DNA of 46,962 nucleotides from an uncultured Eubacteriales bacterium. GTDB taxonomy: Bacteria > Bacillota > Clostridia > Christensenellales > UBA1242. The notes beneath the pieces are model-generated. The model saw only the letters and a list, made by a program, of their open reading frames with translations. It ran no database searches and was not told the origin of the DNA. Within the stretch, counting starts at the first letter, position 1. The number at the start of each line of letters is the position of its first letter. The stretch spans positions 1 through 46,962 of the forward strand of contig CATKYT010000005.1 of the NCBI GenBank assembly GCA_949841245.1, read 5' to 3'. This document shows, in pieces, positions 10,201 through 20,411 of this stretch. Both the position numbers and the translations under genes were made by a program.

Positions 10201-13200
10201 CTTATTTCATCGACAGACAACACTCTCAATATACAAAACAAACTGATGTTTATGAAGCACATATTGGCAACGAAGAAGAAATGACTTACAGGGTTCTCAT
10301 CAGAGACATGTCAAACACAAAAAAAGCTGTTGGCTATGCTGATGATGCACAAATTCAATATACCAACTATTTCAGTGCAAAACAGACAATCATAATCAGT
10401 TTTGATACATCAGAATTTTTTGTAAACTTTAAAAATGCCAATGGCGAAACCGAAGTTTTGTCATCAAACACAAATGAAGAAGACAAAGAAAACTCTGTAA
10501 AAACAACCTATCTAAGCCCATCCAGCATGAATAAAGAATTCAGTGTTTCATTTATTCCAACAACAGTGATTGCTGGTGCTGGTGGAGAAAGTTCCAAAAC
10601 AATTCAAATAGACACCGTTGAAGCCAAGTTTTATAAAGCAGGAAAAGAATCCAAAGTTGAAAAGAACGGCATTACCTATTACTATTATGAACTTTCAGAC
10701 AGTTATTCCATCATTCCAATCTATCAATTTAACAATGTTCAAAACACAAGCAAAATAAGTGAAGTAATCAATGCCACCGACGGAGTTACAGCTGCTGGTA
10801 AATATGAAATCACCAGAAAATATTATTTCAATAATGACGCTGTTGACACAGAATATTATTGCAATGAAAATGATTTTATCACCCGCACATATGTCTTCTA
10901 TGTTGACCGTTATGGCGTTGTAACCAATCCTGTTTACAGCGAATTTGATAATAAGCATTCTGAAAGCATGGTTGGTGGAGATATATTTGTCACACTTTAT
11001 GACAACGGAACAAATGCAGACTTACTTGTTTCCTTCCCTGATTCATTTAATGGAAACCAAAATGGCAATTCCATTTACAACACAGGAAATTTAAACATTA
11101 CAAGTCCAATCTTTGAAACCAACAAACTTCCACTTAAATTGTATATTCCACAAATGAAATATACAAAGTCCGTTTCAAAAAATGATTTAACAAACGGTTA
11201 TGACTTCTCAGTTGACATTAATGACGCAATGAATCAATTTGCCAATAACGATATCATTTCAGAATATGTGTTGTATGCAGAAATATATAAAGACAATTTA
11301 AAAACCTTATATGCTGCAACAACAACAGATTTAAACAACCCAACTTTGGACAGCACTTTGGCAACAGCAACGGAAAACGGCTTCTTGACATTTTATCACA
11401 GAAACAACAACACTGTGGAGCAATTGAATGGTTTAAGTGAAGCAGGAACTTATTATGTTCGAATTTATCAAGGTCGTTTTGGAAATGAAATCGGCGAAAA
11501 CAGTTTCAATCAATTCCTGACATTCTATTTCACAATTGAAGAATCTGCGCCAGATTTCACTGTAAGAACAACCAACATGGCAGATTTAAATTTTGATGCC
11601 AACGACACAACAAATGACTATTCTGTTCGATATCACACCAATCAGTCCAGACTTGAATTAGTTTGGGATGAAGGCTCTACTTATATGGCGGACATTGACA
11701 AAGCAAACATTATGTTTAAGTTTAAAGGCAGTCGCCAAGAAATCAATGCAAAAACAATTTTCCCAGACATTGAAAACCTTAAACCAGTAAATGGAAAATA
11801 TGTTTTGGAAATCAATTTGGCAAGCCTTGGAAATTACAACATCTATTCACATGACAACTATGTTGACATCACAATGCAATATATAAATCATGATGATTTG
11901 CTTTACAGCAAAGTGACAAAAAGAATTTATGTTGACCTTTCTGCTCCACTTACAACAATAAATTCCCTTGTGACAAAAGTGACAAGCGGAACAATTGGTG
12001 AAAGTGGTGGTGCTTCCCGCTTAAGCGAAAGAATGCTTCGTTCTCGCTTCCAAGCAGATGGCAGAACCTTGGCTACTAATGATTTAAACACTTGTTACAA
12101 TGTTTCAATTTCCACAGAACCTTTTGCTTATTATTCTTATAATGTAACCAATAAAACTGGAAATGATTTTGCTCAAACATTGCTGACAAATAAAGATTAC
12201 ATGACTTATGTTCGTGCGTTCAGCAAAACAGGAAGCAATGCAAAATATGCTTCAACACAAAATCAAGAAACTGCTCCTGGCGATTTCCGAGCAAGTAATT
12301 TCACTGAAATAAGTCAATTTATAAGTGAAAAGGGTGGTTTTGAAGTAGGAACTTATTATGAAATTGTGGAAACAGACTTGGCTGGAAATATGACAATTTA
12401 CACAGTTTATGTGACAAGTTATAATGCAAATGAAAATGCCGACCAAGAAATTATTGCCTTTATAGATGGTTCAAATCAAAACTCAGCATATACAATATCT
12501 GATTTTACAGAAGCACAAAACTATTATAAAACAGACACAATGCACAACATATATTCAAAAAGAGGATTTAATCTTCAAAACATCAATTATTTTGGAGATG
12601 TTTGGTCACAAATCTACATCAGAACACGAAATGCACAAAATCAAGTAAACACCTATTACATCAATTTAACGCCTTGGGGATATGCTTACGACCTTGTCAA
12701 CCAAACTCATATCACAATGGTGGATTTAAGAAATTTAATTGATGGTTCAGTAAATTCTACTTACAAACACCTAGTTCAAATATATGACAGATTAAATTCA
12801 CAAACAGAAAACTTCTACATCAACATAAACAATCAAAGTTTGCGTTATGAACTTACAAAAGAAGAAAACAAAGAATATTTAACCATAACTTCAAACCCTT
12901 CAAATGAGCAGATTAAAAACCCTGTAACGGCAGAAAAAGCATTCTTGACACAACTTACCATCACCGCAATTTTGCCTGACACAAACGAAACTATTGAACT
13001 TTATAACAAAACAAATAAACTTGGTTTTTCAGAACTTTGGACAAGCAATGAAAACATTGAAGTTAAGGCAGACACAAATTTAAGAACACTTACATTTAAT
13101 GTTAGAGATTCAATTGGCTTTGCCGACAACACCAGAATAAATTACACATTTACAGACAACTATGGTGGAGTTTATAAAGAGATTCATCTATACAACGAAT

Positions 13201-15641
13201 CGATTATTTCACAAGAAATCACAGTTCCACAGGGCAAACATCTTTATTCTTATGTTGAAGAAGACACAGGCAGAATTTACTATCTGACAGACAGCACAAT
13301 CCAATTCAACTATAACCCTAGACGATATGTAGTTAAAGTGTTTGATTTAGAAAACGGAAAGCCAACAACAAATCTTTTCAATGCAACTTTTAAAGAAACA
13401 CCATCTAATGGCATTTCTGTAATGACCATCACAACAACAAAAACCAACCTTTATGATGATGGTTTCATAATTGTTTGTTACAACGCTTACTCCACAGATG
13501 AAACAGAAGACATCACCCAGACAAATCCAGTTAAAACAATTTACTTTAAACTTTACAACATGTTGCCTACACCAAATGAAACTAACAACATCAACGAAAT
13601 TGGTCAGTTTAAATTTTTGGACACTAATGGCATCAACATAACTAATGAAATTGTTTCTGGTCAAGCAAGTGGCGAAACAGGTTATTATTCAGAAGTAAGA
13701 TTGCAATACAACAGCAACATCAGCATGGAAATCCCAGTTGTTTACTCTTACAGTAAAGATAAAACCAATTGGACAGAAATCACATCCAACACCATAAGTT
13801 TTAAATGTGAAGACGAAAATGCTGAAACTTATTACATCAAAGTTTGGTATAAAGAAAAATTTATCGAAAACTATTATTCATCTGGTTATGTATTCTCATT
13901 TGTTCCAGAAGAACAAATCTTTGAATTTACATTGACATCACTTACTCAAACTTACTGGATTGAAAACACATTAACTGGCGAAATCATCAATAAAAGCGAT
14001 TATGTGTTTGAAACAACAAGCGGAAGTTACACACACTATATTGTCAACCTTTCTTACTTAAACAGCAGTTACATCAAAATAAACACCAACAGCGAACAAC
14101 AAATCACTTACACGAAGATTGGTGAAATTCAAGATGAAACAGCAGAAAGTGTTTGGACCTACATTTACAGAATTTCCAACTTGAAAAACGGAGTTCCACC
14201 AGAAAACATTTCCGCTTATGAAGTCAATATTGCAATTTCATTTATTCCACCAACTGACAAAATTGTAACAGAGTTTTACACTTATGATGAAACCACAGGA
14301 AAAATGAACACCAACAACAATTTGGCAAATCAACTTTCAAAAGAAATAATTGTTTTGCAATCATCATCGTTAAATCAAATTGAATTACAATGGTCAGAAT
14401 ATTATGGAATTAAACAAAACAAAATCAATCTAAAAATATTCAAAGATGGAATTGAACTTGCTCCAACCGTTTACACCAGATATTCAAACGATAAAAAGAA
14501 AACTTACAGTTATGTCTATCTGACACATTCAGGGAAATATACAATTTCATTTAAAGACACTTCTGGAAACGAACATCGTTTCAGCAATGCAACAGTTGGG
14601 CAATATAAAGAATTTACACTTACTTTTGTCAAAGATGTTCCTTTCAATGTCACCTACACAAATCTTATGACAGGCGATCGCGAAACAACAATTCCAATTC
14701 GCGAAGCAATTTACAATGGTTCTGTAACCCTGAAAATTGATTCCAGTGTTCTTTCAAGTTACTACACTTACAGTTGCAATGTAATAAGAAATGGCAGAGA
14801 ATACACAGGCTTTGTGGCTGACACAAACACTTGGACTTATACTTTCAACGAAACAGGTTATTATCAAGTGACTTTTTCAGCAACAACAGCAACAACAGAA
14901 TCAGCAATCCGCACTGAAACCTATCAATTTACAATCTTGGATGAAGATGAATACAAATATTCTTACATCGTAAATCCATATTCAAATTATTACATTGAAA
15001 AGGTCATTAAAGATGGCGTGGATGTGACTGAAAGTTTGACTCAGACATTGTCTGTTTCAAAGATAACAGTAAATGGAAAAACCTATATGAAAGCACTTCC
15101 ACTTTCATACATTGATGAAAAAACTGGCGAAGGAACATATTACATCACAATAAATTCCAACAACAAACTTTATAAAGCAGATTCTGAAATAACAAGTTGG
15201 ACATTCAAAGTTGTTATAAAACCTTCTGACACAGTTCCAATCATCATTTCTCATGAAAATGGTTCTTCCACAACTGACAATATTACAATTGCTCTTAACA
15301 CTCAAAACATCTATGAACAACTTGGCAGAGTGACTTTGGTTGTTGTAAGATTTAACAATAACAACCAACAATACATTTACTATCAAAGTGAAATTTCTTC
15401 AACAAGCAATGGAGTGCTTAATACAAGCATTGATGATACAGGAACATATTTAATTCAAATTTACTCAGGTCGCATCGAAAATGGCTCACTTTCAGGAAAT
15501 AATCTTATATTCAGTTATAAAGTTATCCGCAATGAACCATTCAATGCAGCAACAATAATAATTATTGTCGTTTCAGTAATCGTGGCAGTTGCAATCATCT
15601 TCCTTATCATCAAACTTAGAAAGAGAATTTCAGTTAAATAG
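7299..15641 (+). CDS. Giant secreted, membrane-anchored surface protein with Ig-like repeats
   Basis: 2780 aa; N-terminal signal-like helix (TKTVFYIFFAFCFLGAGIFCL); many beta-rich segments of the type GTYYVRIY..., AGKYEITRKY, SGKYTISFKDTSGNE; C-terminal TM (IIIIVVSVIVAVAIIFLIIKLRKR); no LPXTG. Confidence 0.88.
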   Translation: MEKKFNITKTVFYIFFAFCFLGAGIFCLNKTLIFESASAEVVESELDNRETVDYFSVREKTPSGSGTEINPLTNDTFLYSNNNALSISLLSNGNEVNTGDNFLYYENVYYPDPTNKNNFQFYRNIEVNLEINGKKKDLTSYNFITSTSSVAFPNEPTSNPQKFEILFNNTGAESNAIKIVDENNKLIEEGVYKLRIHFTRFYTTNGENDISTTTFESEGVDIEYSFYMFDKSSYIINNNPVIKTFNFDKSIVTSNSITENSTGFYLYSNYSSENEANKIPYIEFDHTRFELDIAKTLQDKTTTMQISFAEDKNENGIAVSENNFAYTQLFKDENGQSKCRVFFTELGNYTIKFKAIFVYEEQNSEGQVAKRQLHNIDAVTGQAKTALVYMYGYQLAYTDHDKPTNSDGSHQTSEMKDYDFTANEFYNGADITSGFLNSNENFSQSNLSATFQEANIINYINNNKLSPVKTDQTPVWLNGNATLNPNMSYVFTTKKQAGYTQYGNTKLYDGTAEGSQLYLMEKFNGSSLSTTGTYIYVVAYTFNNYRLHANQISDTTVFYQIFYFQIYKSKASISLKTAETNKDVSSTEFYNESIILTDTTKEESYNQDIEILIYAKDYENGGFLSNFGGENGILLSELDTDHDNVVILEDSAHYSIWLYQKSTGITSKNEDYYFTIDKYEINYDDIKARTVKQQTNGTDYEIISDVNGFATNENFALSWQEKKSGAKTTAYYKRFSLENYNFYKESTTATQLSTFLQNHNSLPVNHALNMSTEGTIWNKLGNVTDNGNTLNKDTVSGTGNFVLSASGLYLVDIYDEAGNHTVKVFFLDSTTPIFAVSDGVTYSIPSSSIYITQSQNLYWGQNKLIRLINFNSFNFNNVKLDSNNEYYLEGSNRFVKDVISEYEFYKSKSKDENKNDIYSMEIFEAMYKLYQDQNKDDKPDYLEYYTFYSDTMTEYNGIYLKIPISNVSYFIDRQHSQYTKQTDVYEAHIGNEEEMTYRVLIRDMSNTKKAVGYADDAQIQYTNYFSAKQTIIISFDTSEFFVNFKNANGETEVLSSNTNEEDKENSVKTTYLSPSSMNKEFSVSFIPTTVIAGAGGESSKTIQIDTVEAKFYKAGKESKVEKNGITYYYYELSDSYSIIPIYQFNNVQNTSKISEVINATDGVTAAGKYEITRKYYFNNDAVDTEYYCNENDFITRTYVFYVDRYGVVTNPVYSEFDNKHSESMVGGDIFVTLYDNGTNADLLVSFPDSFNGNQNGNSIYNTGNLNITSPIFETNKLPLKLYIPQMKYTKSVSKNDLTNGYDFSVDINDAMNQFANNDIISEYVLYAEIYKDNLKTLYAATTTDLNNPTLDSTLATATENGFLTFYHRNNNTVEQLNGLSEAGTYYVRIYQGRFGNEIGENSFNQFLTFYFTIEESAPDFTVRTTNMADLNFDANDTTNDYSVRYHTNQSRLELVWDEGSTYMADIDKANIMFKFKGSRQEINAKTIFPDIENLKPVNGKYVLEINLASLGNYNIYSHDNYVDITMQYINHDDLLYSKVTKRIYVDLSAPLTTINSLVTKVTSGTIGESGGASRLSERMLRSRFQADGRTLATNDLNTCYNVSISTEPFAYYSYNVTNKTGNDFAQTLLTNKDYMTYVRAFSKTGSNAKYASTQNQETAPGDFRASNFTEISQFISEKGGFEVGTYYEIVETDLAGNMTIYTVYVTSYNANENADQEIIAFIDGSNQNSAYTISDFTEAQNYYKTDTMHNIYSKRGFNLQNINYFGDVWSQIYIRTRNAQNQVNTYYINLTPWGYAYDLVNQTHITMVDLRNLIDGSVNSTYKHLVQIYDRLNSQTENFYININNQSLRYELTKEENKEYLTITSNPSNEQIKNPVTAEKAFLTQLTITAILPDTNETIELYNKTNKLGFSELWTSNENIEVKADTNLRTLTFNVRDSIGFADNTRINYTFTDNYGGVYKEIHLYNESIISQEITVPQGKHLYSYVEEDTGRIYYLTDSTIQFNYNPRRYVVKVFDLENGKPTTNLFNATFKETPSNGISVMTITTTKTNLYDDGFIIVCYNAYSTDETEDITQTNPVKTIYFKLYNMLPTPNETNNINEIGQFKFLDTNGINITNEIVSGQASGETGYYSEVRLQYNSNISMEIPVVYSYSKDKTNWTEITSNTISFKCEDENAETYYIKVWYKEKFIENYYSSGYVFSFVPEEQIFEFTLTSLTQTYWIENTLTGEIINKSDYVFETTSGSYTHYIVNLSYLNSSYIKINTNSEQQITYTKIGEIQDETAESVWTYIYRISNLKNGVPPENISAYEVNIAISFIPPTDKIVTEFYTYDETTGKMNTNNNLANQLSKEIIVLQSSSLNQIELQWSEYYGIKQNKINLKIFKDGIELAPTVYTRYSNDKKKTYSYVYLTHSGKYTISFKDTSGNEHRFSNATVGQYKEFTLTFVKDVPFNVTYTNLMTGDRETTIPIREAIYNGSVTLKIDSSVLSSYYTYSCNVIRNGREYTGFVADTNTWTYTFNETGYYQVTFSATTATTESAIRTETYQFTILDEDEYKYSYIVNPYSNYYIEKVIKDGVDVTESLTQTLSVSKITVNGKTYMKALPLSYIDEKTGEGTYYITINSNNKLYKADSEITSWTFKVVIKPSDTVPIIISHENGSSTTDNITIALNTQNIYEQLGRVTLVVVRFNNNNQQYIYYQSEISSTSNGVLNTSIDDTGTYLIQIYSGRIENGSLSGNNLIFSYKVIRNEPFNAATIIIIVVSVIVAVAIIFLIIKLRKRISVK

Positions 15642-15647
15642 TTTAAA

Positions 15648-15677
15648 AGAAACGAGTATAAACTCGTTTCTTTTTTT
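15648..15677 (+). terminator. Rho-independent terminator
   Basis: GAAACGAGT-ATAA-ACTCGTTTC then TTTTTTT. Confidence 0.85.
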
Positions 15678-15764
15678 GACATTTTTGTTTTAAAAATTAT
15701 TAATTAAATCTTTATATTAATTTATAGCAGTTAATTTTAAAATTATTTTTATATAATAAAAATA

Positions 15765-15794
15765 AAAAAGACTGATTAAATCAGTCTTTTTTTA
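15765..15794. terminator. Terminator hairpin (bidirectional)
   Basis: AAAAAAGACTGAT-TAA-ATCAGTCTTTTTTT. Confidence 0.8.
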
Positions 15795-15803
15795 TAATGA
15801 CAA

Positions 15804-18800
15804 TTATTTCTTTTTAAGTTCTTTGTCAAGTTTAACTTTTGAAACAACAAAGTAAACAATAACACCAACAAGAACAAGAACAGAAAGAACAATTAAGACA
15901 ATTCCAACAATTTGATAAACTTCTGTGTTAGATTGAGTTTCTGTTGTAACTTCAAACTTGAATGTTTCAGTAGTTGTTGGGCCGTCATCTCTTGTTACAG
16001 AAACTGTAATTGTATATGTTCCAACTTGAAGGTCATCAACATAATATTTACCGTTTCTTTCTTCTGCCAAGTTTTTGTTGTCAGCATCAGCAACAACTTC
16101 AATTTTTGTTGTGCATTGGTTTTTGTCCATATTTGTTACAGTAATCAAACTTGGGTCAAGAACAAGTTGTTCACCAACAGTGTATTTCTTGTCTGAATCA
16201 AAGAATTTATCATCAAATTTCAATTTAGGAGCAGTAACATCACCGATAACAATTGTTACAACTTTAGATGTTGCAGAATTGCCTTTCTTATCTTTTACAG
16301 AATAAGTGATTGTATAAGTTCCATCTGGATTGCTTCCAGCACCAACATTGATTTTATATTCTCCGCCTTTAATGGCATCTTTTCCATCAAATGTTGCAGA
16401 TGGAGCAGAATTTCCATTAGCCAATGTTCCTGTTACACGAATGCTTGCAGAAGATTCATCAAGTCCGCTTGCATCAGTTGCTTCAAGTCCAAAGATTTTC
16501 AAAGAATAAACATCACTGACAGCATTTGCTTTAAGTTCTTCAATTGAAAGTTTTGGAGAATAAAGTTCTTCATAATAATTTTCTTTAAACTTAGGTCCAG
16601 TTGTGTCAGTTACTGAAATTGTGTAAGTGTCACTTTCAAGTCTGTAAGCCATAAGTTCGTTGTATAATGTTTCAGCAGAAATTCCAATAACACTTGTAAA
16701 GTCTGTTGCAACAATGCCATTTTTAGTTATAACTATATTGTTATTTTCATCTTTTGACACATTGTAAATTGTGCTTCCAGATGTAACTTTGTAACTTCCA
16801 TCAATAAGAGTTTCAACCTTAATGCCACTCTTAGTAGTTCCACTTCCATCAACGGCTGTGTTGATAAGTTCATAATAAGTGCCATAGTCATATTTGTTTG
16901 TTGTGTCATTCCATTCTAATTCGTTATGATATTTAAACATGTGAACATTGTATGCAGTCATTTCTGCTGTATAAACGATGTCATAAGTTCCTGTCTTAGA
17001 TGGTTTAAACACACTGCCAAGAGTTCCTACATTTACAGAACCATAATTTTCTTTAACAGCTCCATTTTCATCAACACCAACAACAACATAGTTGACAGCA
17101 TCTAAACTTGCTTGTTGAGCATCAGACAAATCTGACAAACTGTTAAGGTAATCATATTCGTCTTTTGTCATGCTTTTAGAAATATTGTAACTTACTGTAG
17201 GAGTTGGAATATTGATTTCTGGGTTGTCGTCAAGTTGGTAAGAACCACTTTCCAAAGAAGCAGCAAGAGATGGTGCTTGATTGATAGTTCTTCCACTTAC
17301 TGTATATTTCAAGAATGCAACGATTGTTCTGTTTTCAGAGTCTTTAAGTGCAACACTTACTCTGTATTCACCAGCAGAAACAGCATCAAATTTACCAGCA
17401 TTTAAAATGTAAAACATGCCCATGCTCATATTTTTGTCAGTTTCATAAACAGAAATGTTTGTGTCACCATCTACATAATAAGCATTAACATCATAAGTCA
17501 CATAGTTAATGGCATCATCAATTGCTTTAAATTCTGGGAGAGTAATTGTGTCGCCTTGATTGTAAATGAAATTGTTGTCATCTTCAATCTTTAAGTCATT
17601 TGTAAATCTTACAGGATTTTCATCCTTAATATTTTCAATAGCAACTTCTTTTGCATACATATTCAAATTGCCATAGTCATCATAAACATAAGAAACAACT
17701 TGGAGTAAGTTTGCATTTTCAGGAGCCTTTTTCAAATCAATTGAATAAGAAGTGCTGTTGTCAACTGTTAAATCAACATAACCTGTTCCATTAAATTTGG
17801 CATATTTATCTACCAATAAATTAACTGGGTCGCTGTCATCTTTAACTTCTTTTTCTTCCAAATCATCAAACACATCTGTGATGTCAACATTTGAAAGTTT
17901 AACAGGTTCATCATCTTCTGAGAACACATCAAGCACAGTTGTTGTTCCACTTGTTTTGTTTAAATAACGATACAATGTTACAACATTCATGTTTGTATCT
18001 CTTGTGTCAGAAGCAGTAGGTTTGTCAATTTTAATTGTTGTGTTTGGAACATATTTGTCTGCAAGAGTAGTTGAAAATCTGATTGTAGGAGCATCATTAT
18101 CAACACCAGAAGAAACCATCATGCTTTCTGTCTTAGTGTTTTTGTTGCCCGCTTTATCAGTTGCTGTGTAACGGATGTAATAAGATCTTGCACCCATACC
18201 ATAATATTTTGTTCCACCAATTTCAGTAACTTGTGATGTAGTTGCACCAAATGTTTCATTGCAATCAACATATGCAAGACCTAAATCTGATAAAGTTTTT
18301 CTTACATTTGCATCTGTCAAACTTTTTGTAAGCAATGATTTGAATGAATTGAAGTCAGTAACAGATGAAACTTGTTTGTTGATTATTGTGCCAAAATAGT
18401 TATACATATTTAAAGCGTTTGCATTGTCAACAACAATCAAATAGCCATTATTTTGAAGCCAAGCAAGTCTTTTTTCATCAGCAGTTTTGCCTGTTGTAAG
18501 GTCAGAATCGGAAACAAATGCATTTGCATCTGCTTTTTCTGCTTTCTTAACAGCCTTGTTGATGAGATAGTTGTTTGTCAACATGCTTCTCCAAGCACTG
18601 TCACTGTCAGCATCACTTCCGCCATAATTGAAAATCAAGTTAAATTCGTCATAGTTATCAATTGTAAGTTTAACTTCATCGCCTGTCAATATTTGACGAG
18701 TAAGTTCGCTTTCACTTGCAGTTGAAACATTGTCTTTTATGCCAATTGCATAAACCACAACACTGTTTGGAGCATGACGAGAAGCCAATTTCCAACTTTC

Positions 18801-20159
18801 ATCTTTAATTTCTTCTGCTTTTACAGAAGCATCATAAATCAAAATTGTTGGAGCAGTTTTATCTTCTACATTGTCAAAGTAATAGTCACCTGTGTTGCTT
18901 GAAACTGTGTTTCCATAAACATCTTTAACAGTGTAAATAAATGAATAGTAACCATTTGCCAAAGGCTTAAATTTTGTTGGTTCTTTCAAGATGTCGCCTT
19001 CGAAAACATCTTCATAACCGCTTGTTTTATCTGTTAAAGCCACATAACCACTTGTTGCAGAATTTGAAGAATACTTCACTTGAACTGTATAATAAACATC
19101 AACTGCTTCATTTGCAGGGTCAGTATTTGATGATGTTGCACCAGTTGCAACTGGAAGTGTGCTTTCAACACCTGTTTGGTGTCCTGTTCTTGTCCAAGAT
19201 GAACCAAGTTTCAATGTCAAAGCATAATTCTTTTTATAATGTGGGTCAGAAGAAGCATAAACTGTGGTTGTCTTAGTTGCAGAAGAAACAAATTGATAGT
19301 CAACTTTTTCAGTGCTCTTTTTGTAATAAGAATATCTTACAGTGTAGTCATCAGCGCCAAAACTTGCGTAAGCACCACTTCCGTCTAAGATTGCTCTTTT
19401 AATATAAAGTTTTCCGTCATCACCTTTAAGGTCATTTCCTTCAATCTTTCCACCAGCAATACCACCATAAACACTTACAACGACAACATCTTCTTTTGTT
19501 GCTTCTGAAAGGCTTGTAACAAATTCAACATCTTCTGATTTTAATTCTTTGCCGTCTTCGTCAGTTACATAAGGAGTTGGAAGTGCAACATCTTTTCCAC
19601 TTGCAAGCAATGACAAATCAATAATGCTTGGCAAGAATGTGCTTTGATTATCTTTAAAACCAATTGTTGCCGCTGCAACAACACTTTCAACATTGATGCT
19701 GTATGTGTTTTTGTAATCTTTGCCATCTGAACCAGTGTAAGAATATTCATAAGTAACAGTGTAAGTTCCTAAATTGTTGGCAGTGAATGCTTTGCCAACT
19801 TCAAAAGAATTTGATGCCGATTCATCAGTAAAGTCAACTTCCATTCCATTATATGTGACTGAAACAGAAGACTTAATATTGCTGTCATTAATGTCACCAA
19901 CAATCATATCCTTTTCAGCGCCAATATATGCTTTTGGAATGATATAATCAGAGCCTTTGTTGACTGTTGTTTCATAACCTTCATCTAAAGACATAAAATA
20001 GCAATTTGCAGGATTAAATGTATATGCATTTGCAGAAAGTTTGCCATTAACATAAGCAACAAGTTCTGAAACTGGGAAATACAAAACTGTCATAGCAAAA
20101 GCCATAACAAAAAGCAATCCCCTTAAAAGATATGAATGAGTTTTTCTTTCAACTTTCAT
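15804..20159 (-). CDS. Large secreted, membrane-anchored surface protein with Ig-like repeats
   Basis: 1451 aa; signal-like N-terminus (LLRGLLFVMAFAMTVLYFPVSELVAYV); repeated GTYTITYSVKDKKGN-type segments; C-terminal TM (VGIVLIVLSVLVLVGVIVYFVVSKVK). Confidence 0.88.
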   Translation of the reverse strand: MKVERKTHSYLLRGLLFVMAFAMTVLYFPVSELVAYVNGKLSANAYTFNPANCYFMSLDEGYETTVNKGSDYIIPKAYIGAEKDMIVGDINDSNIKSSVSVTYNGMEVDFTDESASNSFEVGKAFTANNLGTYTVTYEYSYTGSDGKDYKNTYSINVESVVAAATIGFKDNQSTFLPSIIDLSLLASGKDVALPTPYVTDEDGKELKSEDVEFVTSLSEATKEDVVVVSVYGGIAGGKIEGNDLKGDDGKLYIKRAILDGSGAYASFGADDYTVRYSYYKKSTEKVDYQFVSSATKTTTVYASSDPHYKKNYALTLKLGSSWTRTGHQTGVESTLPVATGATSSNTDPANEAVDVYYTVQVKYSSNSATSGYVALTDKTSGYEDVFEGDILKEPTKFKPLANGYYSFIYTVKDVYGNTVSSNTGDYYFDNVEDKTAPTILIYDASVKAEEIKDESWKLASRHAPNSVVVYAIGIKDNVSTASESELTRQILTGDEVKLTIDNYDEFNLIFNYGGSDADSDSAWRSMLTNNYLINKAVKKAEKADANAFVSDSDLTTGKTADEKRLAWLQNNGYLIVVDNANALNMYNYFGTIINKQVSSVTDFNSFKSLLTKSLTDANVRKTLSDLGLAYVDCNETFGATTSQVTEIGGTKYYGMGARSYYIRYTATDKAGNKNTKTESMMVSSGVDNDAPTIRFSTTLADKYVPNTTIKIDKPTASDTRDTNMNVVTLYRYLNKTSGTTTVLDVFSEDDEPVKLSNVDITDVFDDLEEKEVKDDSDPVNLLVDKYAKFNGTGYVDLTVDNSTSYSIDLKKAPENANLLQVVSYVYDDYGNLNMYAKEVAIENIKDENPVRFTNDLKIEDDNNFIYNQGDTITLPEFKAIDDAINYVTYDVNAYYVDGDTNISVYETDKNMSMGMFYILNAGKFDAVSAGEYRVSVALKDSENRTIVAFLKYTVSGRTINQAPSLAASLESGSYQLDDNPEINIPTPTVSYNISKSMTKDEYDYLNSLSDLSDAQQASLDAVNYVVVGVDENGAVKENYGSVNVGTLGSVFKPSKTGTYDIVYTAEMTAYNVHMFKYHNELEWNDTTNKYDYGTYYELINTAVDGSGTTKSGIKVETLIDGSYKVTSGSTIYNVSKDENNNIVITKNGIVATDFTSVIGISAETLYNELMAYRLESDTYTISVTDTTGPKFKENYYEELYSPKLSIEELKANAVSDVYSLKIFGLEATDASGLDESSASIRVTGTLANGNSAPSATFDGKDAIKGGEYKINVGAGSNPDGTYTITYSVKDKKGNSATSKVVTIVIGDVTAPKLKFDDKFFDSDKKYTVGEQLVLDPSLITVTNMDKNQCTTKIEVVADADNKNLAEERNGKYYVDDLQVGTYTITVSVTRDDGPTTTETFKFEVTTETQSNTEVYQIVGIVLIVLSVLVLVGVIVYFVVSKVKLDKELKKK

Positions 20160-20215
20160 AAGTTCAAATCTCCTGTTTGAATTTTTAGATATATAAGTAA
20201 ATATATAACTAAATA

Positions 20216-20244
20216 ATTTTAACTTAATTTTACTGATAAGTCAA
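20216..20244 (-). promoter_or_regulatory. Promoter of the 1451-aa surface protein gene
   Basis: Minus strand TTGACT-17 nt-TAAAAT; the -35 lies in a 7-bp inverted repeat. Confidence 0.65.
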
Positions 20245-20411
20245 ACAAATTGACTTGTTACCAGCAAAATTTAAAACTATTTTGCGAATAAGCAATCATT
20301 ACTATGCGTAAGTTTTATCACTATTCTTGTCGAAAAAGGTAATTGACAAGATTTTGCCAAAATAGTTATATTTTAATAATGACTGAAAGCAGGACTAAGC
20401 CTGCTTTATCA

